From assembly GCA_030043215.1 (NCBI GenBank), contig JASHYG010000389.1, forward strand, positions 1 through 7,030: 7,030 bases of DNA. The letters are read 5' to 3'. How positions within the stretch are numbered: the stretch's first letter is position 1; each line of letters starts with the position of its first letter. Below the pieces are notes generated by a model. It ran no database searches. It saw nothing but the letters and a program-made list of their open reading frames with translations, and was not told the DNA's origin. The DNA comes from Gammaproteobacteria bacterium. GTDB taxonomy: Bacteria > Pseudomonadota > Gammaproteobacteria > Steroidobacterales > Steroidobacteraceae. The position numbers and the translations under genes were made by a program. This document shows, in pieces, positions 1 to 4,883 of the stretch.

Positions 1-189
1 CTCGTCGTACCCGCGCCACGCGTGGGCTTCGTGTGGGCGCCGGGCTACTGGCAGTGGAACGGTCAGCGGCACGTCTGGGTGGACGGTCGGTGGCTGCGAG
101 CGCATCCCGGCCAGCACTGGGTGCCGGAGCACTGGGTCGAGCACCACGGACATTACCGATTCGTGCGGGGTCACTGGGCCCGCGGCTGA
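1..189 (+). CDS. YXWGXW/WXXGXW-type repeat protein, C-terminal fragment
   Basis: This is the last 62 codons of a gene whose start lies before the window; it ends at TGA 187-189. The fragment is very rich in Trp, His, Tyr and Arg, with recurring aromatic spacings such as APGYWQWNGQRHVWVDGRW and then HWVPEHW and GHW. That pattern is typical of small exported YXWGXW-repeat proteins of Proteobacteria, which usually carry an N-terminal signal peptide and have no established function. The signal peptide would be outside the window, so export is inferred from the family. A GC-rich hairpin starts 17 bases after the stop. The reading frame is supported by the repeat pattern; a 180-aa open frame starting at 33 on the same strand is an overlapping shadow. 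Confidence 0.75.
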   Translation, partial: LVVPAPRVGFVWAPGYWQWNGQRHVWVDGRWLRAHPGQHWVPEHWVEHHGHYRFVRGHWARG

Positions 190-205
190 TTCGAGCAGGG
201 CAGCA

Positions 206-235
206 TCGCGGGGGGCCGCTCGGATCCCCCCGCGG
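206..235 (+). terminator. GC-rich hairpin after the YXWGXW gene, possible terminator
   Basis: Bases 207-215 (CGCGGGGGG) pair perfectly with 226-234 (CCCCCCGCG), with a T-G wobble at 206/235 and a 10-base loop. It begins shortly after the stop at 189. No T-tract follows, so it is not a canonical intrinsic terminator; it could protect the 3' end or act with Rho. The rest of the gap to 316 shows nothing else I can support. Confidence 0.45.
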
Positions 236-316
236 TCTCCCGCGCATCCGGCCTCCGAGCCGCGTGTTGCCCCTGCGGCACTTTCCGGCCGCGCCGTCTT
301 TCGCCAAGCTAGCGCG

Positions 317-772
317 ATGGACGGCCCAGGCGATGCGGATTTCATGCGGCGCGCGCTCGAGCTCGCGGCGGTGGCGCAGGCGCGCGGCGAGGTGCCCGTT
401 GGCGCGGTGCTCGTGCGGGATAGGATCATCGTTGCGGAGGGAGCGAATCGGCCGATCGAGGCCCGCGACCCTACCGCTCACGCCGAAGTGGAAGCGCTAC
501 GGGCGGGCGGCGCGGCGCTCGGCAGCTACAGGCTCACCGACACCACGCTGTACGTCACGCTGGAGCCGTGCGTGATGTGCGCTTCGGCGATCGTCCATGC
601 TCGCGTGCGCCGCCTGGTGTTCGGCGCGTGGGATCCGCGGGCGGGCGGCGCCGGCAGTCTCCTCAACGTTCTCACGCTGCCGGGACTCAACCACCGAGTC
701 GATGTGTTCGGTGGAGTGCTGATGGAGGAGTGCAGCGCGATGCTGAGCCGGTTCTTCGCCGAGCGGCGCTGA
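317..772 (+). CDS. tadA: tRNA-specific adenosine deaminase TadA
   Basis: The product is a 151-aa cytidine/deoxycytidylate deaminase-fold protein that converts adenosine-34 to inosine in the wobble position of tRNA-Arg(ACG), allowing one tRNA to read several CGN codons. The signature zinc site is complete: HAE at residues 55-57 (His zinc ligand and catalytic Glu proton shuttle) and PCVMC at 84-88 (two Cys ligands). The N-terminal segment FMRRALELA followed by GEVPVGAVLV (24-33), and the FGAWDPRAG segment (102-110), match TadA rather than free-base or nucleoside deaminases. Length is close to the usual 150-170 aa. The start at 317 gives the normal N-terminus; no clear Shine-Dalgarno precedes it. 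It is convergent with mltF, a common neighbour in gammaproteobacteria. Confidence 0.95.
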   Translation: MDGPGDADFMRRALELAAVAQARGEVPVGAVLVRDRIIVAEGANRPIEARDPTAHAEVEALRAGGAALGSYRLTDTTLYVTLEPCVMCASAIVHARVRRLVFGAWDPRAGGAGSLLNVLTLPGLNHRVDVFGGVLMEECSAMLSRFFAERR

Positions 773-777
773 GACTA

Positions 778-796
778 CGCGCGGGCCACCCGCGCG
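778..796. terminator. Perfect GC hairpin between convergent tadA and mltF
   Basis: CGCGCGGG (778-785) pairs perfectly with CCCGCGCG (789-796) around a 3-base loop, beginning 6 bases after the tadA stop and lying 46 bases beyond the mltF stop. The position suits a shared transcription end for two convergent genes, but there is no T-run on either strand, so intrinsic termination is uncertain. Confidence 0.45.
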
Positions 797-818
797 ATGG
801 CGGCCGGCGCTGGGTCGG

Positions 819-851
819 CCTAGGGTTGACCTAGGGTTGGCCTACGCTTCC
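819..851. repeat. 11-bp tandem repeat overlapping the mltF stop codon
   Basis: Two near-identical 11-mers lie head to tail: CCTAGGGTTGA (819-829) and CCTAGGGTTGG (830-840). The next 11 bases (841-851, CCTACGCTTCC) keep 7 of 11 positions and contain the mltF stop (842-844, CTA on this strand). The CCTAGG cores are palindromic and can also pair with each other over a 5-base loop. Possible replication-slippage product. Confidence 0.7.
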
Positions 852-2266
852 GGCTGCACCCGCGTTGCCTGGCCCGCAACCGCAGCGGGCGCCTGCCACT
901 CGAGCAGCTTCAGGAATCGCTGGATGCGCTCCACGTACTGCACGGGCTCCCAGCCCCGGCAGTAGCCGCGCTTGACGCGCTGATACCATTCCTCGTTGGC
1001 GAGTAGGGGAAGCTGGCGCCGCACGTCGGTCCACGAGTCGGGATTCTCACCGCGTATCTGCGTGAGGACACGGGCATCCTCCAGGTGTCCGAAGCCGACG
1101 TTGTACGCCGCAACGGCGAACCACATCCGGTCCGGCTCCGGAATGCGCTCGGGGATCTTGCCGAGCACCTCGAGAAAGTACCGGGCGCCCGCGAGGACGT
1201 TCTGGCGCGCGTTCCTGCGGTCCCGCACTCCGAGGGACTGCGCCGTGCCGGCGGTCAGCATCATGAGCCCCGAGGCTCCATTCGGCGACCGCGCGCTGGG
1301 GTCCCACTGCGATTCCTGGTAAGCGATGGCTGCGAGCAATCGCCAGTCGAGCCCTGTCTTGGCGGCCGCTTGCTCGAAGAGGCTCCGATAGAGCGGCAGG
1401 CGCGAGGTGGCGAGCTCGTCGAATTTGCGCGACTCCTCGTAGCCGAACTCGTGAGAATCTCCCGAGCTCAAGTCCGCGAGCCGCGTGAGCTCCCCGGACT
1501 GCGTGATGTCCTGGAAGAAGCGGTTCACCTCCGCATACAGGCGCGGGGCGCCCCGGCGCACCACCCACTGCACGGGACGGCCATCCGACAGGGCAAAGCC
1601 CTCCGCCACGTCCGGGTACAGATGGTGGGAGAAGGAGAACTCCCGGGCATCGACGAGGGCGTACTGCGCTTCGCCGTTTTCCACGTCCTCGACGGGGTCT
1701 GCGGATCGCGGCGCGGTCTCGATCCAGCTGAGCGCCGGCGCGACCGTGTGCTTCATGCGCTCGAGCAGGCTCTCCTGGGGACTCTCCGCGCGGACCGAGA
1801 GCCGCGCGGACTCGATCTGGATGGCATCCCGCGGCCGGGCGTTGCCGCGGCGGTAGACGACGATCTGGGGAATGTGCTCGTAGACATCGGCCGGTACGCC
1901 GGCCTCGCGCCAGGCGGCGTCCGCCGTTATTTGCGCTGCAGCAATATCGGCCCGTCCGGAGGCGATCTCGGCTTGCATCGCCTGGACGGTCGCGACCGGA
2001 TACATGTACAGGCTGACGCCCAGCCGCTGCGCGAACTCGCTCGCGAGGCTGAACTCCAGGCCCTCGGCCCGGTTCGGGCCCAGGTAGTAGGAGGTCGGGC
2101 TATTGAGCGTGACGACCCTCAGCTCCGCGGGGGAGTGGAAGGGCTCACGCATCGGTGGCCGCGGGGTACAGCTACCGACCAGAGCCAGCACGGCTATGGC
2201 GAGCGGTGGCCGCAGGAGGCCGGTGGGCCGCCCCACCCCGAAAGCATGTCTCAGCCGGCGATGCAT
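842..2266 (-). CDS. mltF: Membrane-bound lytic murein transglycosylase F (MltF)
   Basis: The 474-aa product should cleave the MurNAc-GlcNAc bond of peptidoglycan, forming 1,6-anhydro-MurNAc, from the inner face of the outer membrane. Numbering from the upstream GTG at 2272: a hydrophobic signal segment (about 19-34) ends in LVGSC, a lipobox with lipidated Cys35; residues about 50-265 form a periplasmic substrate-binding (SBP_bac_3-like) domain; about 295-440 is the SLT/GH23 domain with AYQESQW (catalytic Glu320), GASGLMMLT (332-340) and AAYNVGFGHLEDA (388-400). This two-domain order defines MltF. ATG at 2266 is preferred to GTG at 2272 because the strong GAGGTG Shine-Dalgarno overlaps that GTG and is well spaced from the ATG. 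Length is near the usual 470-520 aa. Both domains look intact. Confidence 0.95.
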   Translation of the reverse strand: MHRRLRHAFGVGRPTGLLRPPLAIAVLALVGSCTPRPPMREPFHSPAELRVVTLNSPTSYYLGPNRAEGLEFSLASEFAQRLGVSLYMYPVATVQAMQAEIASGRADIAAAQITADAAWREAGVPADVYEHIPQIVVYRRGNARPRDAIQIESARLSVRAESPQESLLERMKHTVAPALSWIETAPRSADPVEDVENGEAQYALVDAREFSFSHHLYPDVAEGFALSDGRPVQWVVRRGAPRLYAEVNRFFQDITQSGELTRLADLSSGDSHEFGYEESRKFDELATSRLPLYRSLFEQAAAKTGLDWRLLAAIAYQESQWDPSARSPNGASGLMMLTAGTAQSLGVRDRRNARQNVLAGARYFLEVLGKIPERIPEPDRMWFAVAAYNVGFGHLEDARVLTQIRGENPDSWTDVRRQLPLLANEEWYQRVKRGYCRGWEPVQYVERIQRFLKLLEWQAPAAVAGQATRVQPEA

Positions 2267-2269
2267 CGG

Positions 2270-2275
2270 CACCTC
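2270..2275 (-). promoter_or_regulatory. Shine-Dalgarno of mltF that decides the start
   Basis: On the minus strand GAGGTG (2275 to 2270), a full match to the core of the anti-Shine-Dalgarno complement, is followed by CCG and then ATG (2266-2264). It physically includes the GTG that would otherwise be read as the start, so translation probably begins at 2266. Confidence 0.7.
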
Positions 2276-2297
2276 ACAGCGCCTGGGTCATTCGTTT

Positions 2298-2306
2298 AGA
2301 ATACCA
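2298..2306 (-). promoter_or_regulatory. Candidate extended -10 promoter of mltF
   Basis: The minus strand reads TGGTATTCT (2306 to 2298), an extended -10 (TGn plus a 4/6 match to TATAAT). It would start transcription near 2291, about 15-20 bases before the Shine-Dalgarno. I see no convincing -35 hexamer, which extended -10 promoters can lack. Confidence 0.35.
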
Positions 2307-2366
2307 GCCGCGAGGCTCGTACCGTCCCCGCTTGAGACAGAACGAGGGGTGAATAAGTCAAATCTG

Positions 2367-2400
2367 GCCTGTCCGTAACCTTTTCTTAATGTCGACAGGC
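2367..2400. repeat. 7-bp inverted repeat upstream of tRNA-Ser
   Basis: GCCTGTC (2367-2373) and GACAGGC (2394-2400) are perfect inverted copies separated by 20 AT-richer bases (including ACCTTTTCTTAATG). It could be an operator-like site or a weak hairpin between the divergent mltF and tRNA genes; there is no further support for either reading. Confidence 0.4.
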
Positions 2401-2407
2401 ACTTACG

Positions 2408-2439
2408 TGTCCGCACAGCGGCTGCGGACGCTGCGGACA
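2408..2439 (+). repeat. Tandem 9-mer able to form alternative hairpins before tRNA-Ser
   Basis: GCTGCGGAC occurs twice in direct tandem (2421-2429 and 2430-2438). The upstream TGTCCGCA (2408-2415) can pair with TGCGGAC (2423-2429, 7 bp) or with TGCGGACA (2432-2439, 8 bp), giving two mutually exclusive stems just upstream of the mature tRNA 5' end at 2456. I see no clear -10 element here. Confidence 0.5.
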
Positions 2440-2455
2440 GATCGAGAGACCCACC

Positions 2456-2548
2456 GGAGAGGTACCGAAGCGGTCATAACGGCGCCGACTCGAAATCGGA
2501 TGGTCGGGTAAAACCGGCACGTGGGTTCGAATCCCACCCTCTCCGCCA
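2456..2548 (+). tRNA. tRNA-Ser (anticodon CGA)
   Basis: A complete class II tRNA of 93 bases with encoded CCA. The acceptor strands GGAGAGG (2456-2462) and CCTCTCC (2538-2544) pair fully, followed by discriminator G2545, as expected for serine tRNAs, and CCA 2546-2548. The anticodon loop is CTCGAAA (2489-2495) with CGA at 2491-2493, reading UCG. The anticodon stem has four Watson-Crick pairs (2485-2488 with 2496-2499) plus a G-A mismatch at its base. The long variable arm (2501-2520) has a 5-bp stem GTCGG/CCGGC with one wobble, the serine identity element. The T arm is GTGGG-TTCGAAT-CCCAC (2521-2537). Its 3' end is a frequent target of phage and island integrases. Confidence 0.97.
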
Positions 2549-2645
2549 ACCCGCAAGCAAAACGGCCCTACGGGCCTGTTTGCCCCGCTGGCGGAAGGCT
2601 GTGGGAGGCCGACCAACGGGAGGCCCCATCCCACCCTCTCCGCCA
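2531..2645 (+). repeat. 18-bp direct repeat of the tRNA-Ser 3' end (att-like)
   Basis: ATCCCACCCTCTCCGCCA occurs at 2531-2548, inside the tRNA, and again without mismatch at 2628-2645, a 97-bp offset. Flanking bases differ on both sides. Duplication of a tRNA 3' end including the T-stem 3' strand and acceptor strand is the typical product of tyrosine-recombinase integration. No integrase gene is in the window, so the element has been lost or lies elsewhere. Confidence 0.75.
2558..2582 (+). terminator. Terminator-like hairpin after tRNA-Ser
   Basis: GGCCC (2564-2568) and GGGCC (2572-2576) pair around the loop TAC. An outer CAAA (2558-2561)/TTTG (2579-2582) stem flanks a 2-base internal mismatch. 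The A-rich left flank and T-rich right flank fit an intrinsic, possibly bidirectional, terminator starting 10 bases after the tRNA. Confidence 0.65.
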
Positions 2646-2850
2646 GTCTTCCTTTGTGCTTCGATAAGCGACGACTTAACATAAGGCGCTTGCCAAACTA
2701 GTTTCGAATTCGCCGGGCGCGGTGCGTTCGGGAGGGCGTTGGGCTGAGATCAACGACTCGACCGAGCTCGAGCTCCGCTTGTTGGCATCACATGCCGGTG
2801 TACTCGCCTGCGATCACACTGGCAGGCTATTCCTTCAATTTCTGGATATT

Positions 2851-2880
2851 TTCACTGAACAGTAAATATGAGAGAATAAT
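2851..2880 (+). promoter_or_regulatory. Candidate promoter of the AbiEi-like/NTase-like operon
   Basis: TTCACT (2851-2856, 4/6 match to TTGACA) and AATAAT (2875-2880, 5/6 match to TATAAT) are separated by 18 bases in the most AT-rich part of the window. Transcription would start near 2887, giving a leader of about 34 bases to ATG 2921 and excluding the upstream ATG at 2792. If the family rule of autoregulation holds, the AbiEi-like protein may bind here; I see no clear inverted repeat operator. Confidence 0.45.
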
Positions 2881-2920
2881 TCTTCATGAGACCAGAGTAC
2901 ATCTCCACTGTGTGGAAAGC

Positions 2921-4018
2921 ATGGCGTTCGAGGAAACCACCGAATATCAGCTGATCCAGCAGCTCCTGGAATCGCTTCGAGCGATTCCGGAAGTGCAGGC
3001 TACGCTTGATGAGGAGCCGAGCATGCGGCGCGTAGCGGATCGGGAATATGACGCGCGCGTCGATGTCCGCGTCAGCGGGAGACGACTGACCCTGCTGATT
3101 GAAGCCAAGAAATCTCTCTATCCCCGCGATGTGCGCCAAGCTTTGTGGCAGATTCGGGAGACGAAACGACGAGACCCCGAGGACGGCAGGCACATGGATA
3201 CCGTGCCGATGCTGATCGCGGAATCTATCTCCCCGGGTTCCAAGGAGTTGCTTCAGGGCGAGCGAGTCGGCTATTTCGATAGCGGAGGCAGCCTCTTTCT
3301 GCCGGCCGAGGGCGCATACCTCCTCGTCGACAAGCCGCCGCCCAAAGTCTTGGTAAGAGCGGCACGTCTGTTATTTTCCGGCCGCCGCGCGCGAGTGCTG
3401 CACGCGCTCCTCATCCGACATGCGGATTGGACGGGGGTCAAGGCACTTGCTGAACAGACACAAGTCTCGCCCGCGACGGTCTCTCAGGTGCTAAGGGAAC
3501 TCGAACGGCTCGAGTGGCTCGAGTCACGAGGGCAGGGCCCGGTCAAAGAGCGTCATTTGCGGGAGCCTGCCGCGCTTCTCGACGCATGGGGAAAGTATCT
3601 CGCCACCACACGGCCCATCCCGCTCCGGCGCTTCTATGTCTCTGCTGTGAGGAGCGACGCTCTCGTCGACAAGATCGCTCAGGCGTTTGGTGAACGAGCA
3701 ACCGACTACGCCATCACTGACGAGGCCGCTGCACAGCGGTATGCGCCGTTTCTCTCGACCGTATCGCAGGTACGCTGCCGAGTGGTGCCAGGGCGTGCGA
3801 CAGATGAGGCGCTCGATACCATCGGATCACGTGCCGTGAACGAGGGCGCGAACCTCACCGTCATCGACGCGAAATCACCAGGCGAGCTGCTGTTCAGAGA
3901 AAAGGTTGACGGCGCGTGGCTTGCCAGCCCTGTCCAAGTCTATCTCGATCTCTTGCAGGGCGAAGGACGCGCCAAGGATATGGCAGAGCACCTGCGCCGC
4001 GAAAAGATAGGATTCTGA
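2921..4018 (+). CDS. AbiEi-like winged-helix antitoxin/regulator with N-terminal PD-(D/E)XK-like domain
   Basis: The 365-aa product has three visible parts. Residues about 1-135 look like a restriction-endonuclease-type fold: D48 in YDARVDVRV, then IEAKKS (E61, K63), then a region ending VGYFDSGGSLFLP (116-128). Residues about 150-215 are a winged helix (VKALAEQTQVSPATVSQVLR, 173-192, then a wing). Residues about 220-365 end in SPVQVYLDLLQGEGRAKDMA (336-355), a tail I associate with AbiEi-type type IV antitoxins. AbiEi proteins repress their own operon and counter an AbiEii nucleotidyltransferase toxin. The gene is coupled to the next one by TGATG. ATG 2921 is chosen because the promoter-like AT-rich segment lies upstream of it and the preceding 43 codons look non-coding; GGAAAG (2914-2919) is a weak Shine-Dalgarno. 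Nuclease activity is unproven; it might instead be a DNA- or partner-binding scaffold. Confidence 0.72.
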   Translation: MAFEETTEYQLIQQLLESLRAIPEVQATLDEEPSMRRVADREYDARVDVRVSGRRLTLLIEAKKSLYPRDVRQALWQIRETKRRDPEDGRHMDTVPMLIAESISPGSKELLQGERVGYFDSGGSLFLPAEGAYLLVDKPPPKVLVRAARLLFSGRRARVLHALLIRHADWTGVKALAEQTQVSPATVSQVLRELERLEWLESRGQGPVKERHLREPAALLDAWGKYLATTRPIPLRRFYVSAVRSDALVDKIAQAFGERATDYAITDEAAAQRYAPFLSTVSQVRCRVVPGRATDEALDTIGSRAVNEGANLTVIDAKSPGELLFREKVDGAWLASPVQVYLDLLQGEGRAKDMAEHLRREKIGF

Positions 4019-4731
4019 TGGCGAAGCCCGTCACTCTCCACGGTTATGCAAGCGAGTACACGCTCGAAGACAACTTCCGCAAGCTAGGCTTCGAGCGCGC
4101 GCTAAATGACAAGGGCCAGAAGCTCTCGTGGCGCTGGCAGACCCGCACAGAGCACGGCGCATTGATGGTGCTCGAGTTACTGGCCGATGCACCACATATC
4201 GCGGGTGGACGCGTCCGACCATTGCCTACCGATGGCACGATCTCCGCCTTGAATGTTCCTCATTGCTCGATCGTTTTCGACCTCTATCAGGTGACCGAGA
4301 TTCGGGCTGAGCTGCTCGGGGATGCCGGTGTCGCGACCGAGGTCGTCAAGCACGCGAACATTGTGAGCTTCACCTGTCTCAAAGCGTTTGCGTTTGACCA
4401 GCGGTTCGAGCGTAAGGATGCCCACGATCTGATCTACTGCATTGAACATGCACCGGAGGGGCTGGATTCTGTCGCGGCGGTGTTCCGGGAAGCGCTCACC
4501 GGGAAGCACGGCCCGGTGGTGTGCGAGTCGCTCTCGATCCTCCGGCGGCGTTTCGCCGGGAAGGATGCAGTCGAAGGTTTTCGCAAGGACGGACCGGTTG
4601 CTGTGGCGCGGTTCGAGAAAGGCGAGGGTGGCGAACCTGAACTGCGCGAGGCTCGCCTTCTGCGGCAACGGGAGGTCAGTGATGTTGTTGAGCGTCTGCT
4701 CGCCTTGCTCGATAGAGAAGGAGACATCTGA
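4018..4731 (+). CDS. AbiEii-like nucleotidyltransferase-related protein, apparently lacking the catalytic core
   Basis: This 237-aa protein starts at the ATG sharing one base with the previous stop (TGATG), with AGGA (4009-4012) 5 bases upstream, so translation is coupled. The segment LKAFAFDQRFERKDAHDLIY (121-140) is the clearest clue: a Lys/Arg helix followed by KDAxDL is typical of the C-terminal part of AbiEii/minimal-nucleotidyltransferase-like proteins. SWRWQ (37-41) followed by VLELLAD (51-57) resembles the mid-region of that group. The usual N-terminal Gly-Gly/Ser helix and DxD metal motif are not visible; the N-terminus only has LHGYASEYTLED (7-18). It may be N-terminally shortened, inactive, or a diverged partner. 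The in-frame extension back to 3916 overlaps the upstream gene and is rejected. Gene order suggests the toxin or effector position. Confidence 0.55.
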   Translation: MAKPVTLHGYASEYTLEDNFRKLGFERALNDKGQKLSWRWQTRTEHGALMVLELLADAPHIAGGRVRPLPTDGTISALNVPHCSIVFDLYQVTEIRAELLGDAGVATEVVKHANIVSFTCLKAFAFDQRFERKDAHDLIYCIEHAPEGLDSVAAVFREALTGKHGPVVCESLSILRRRFAGKDAVEGFRKDGPVAVARFEKGEGGEPELREARLLRQREVSDVVERLLALLDREGDI

Positions 4732-4883
4732 ATGCAGTCTCTGCGACAGCCCTTTGGCGATGGCCGTTCCCAGCGCGACATCCTCCAGGCGAGTGCCAGG
4801 ACTACGGCAACCTCCGCTTCGATATCGGTGAGCCGCGGTTTCGACACCGGCGCGGCGCTAACTGGGATCAGCTCGAGCGCCGA

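Larger units (their letters stand above)
2549..2920. other. Intergenic region between tRNA-Ser and the AbiEi-like gene
   Basis: These 372 bases hold no gene I can support. In order they contain the tRNA terminator-like hairpin (2558-2582), an imperfect palindrome enclosing the second 18-bp repeat copy (2589-2645), about 150 bases with no visible feature, and an AT-rich promoter-like stretch at 2821-2880 (20 G+C of 60 by direct count). The AbiEi frame stays open back to an ATG at 2792, but that extension looks non-coding. Confidence 0.6.

Noticed and set aside
1085..2299. 404-aa plus-strand open frame antisense to mltF
   Set aside because: It mirrors the GC-rich codon pattern of the clearly real mltF, lacks family features and has no plausible ribosome binding site.
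2386..2682. 98-aa minus-strand open frame across tRNA-Ser, containing GGEGGIRTHV
   Set aside because: This is the well-known spurious translation antisense to serine tRNA genes, not a protein gene.
2792..2920. 43-codon N-terminal extension of the AbiEi-like gene
   Set aside because: It spans the AT-rich promoter-like segment, and the predicted transcript start (about 2887) lies inside it.
3916..4017. 34-codon extension of the NTase-like gene into the AbiEi-like gene
   Set aside because: It is an out-of-frame reading of the AbiEi C-terminus; the coupled TGATG start with AGGA upstream explains the true start.
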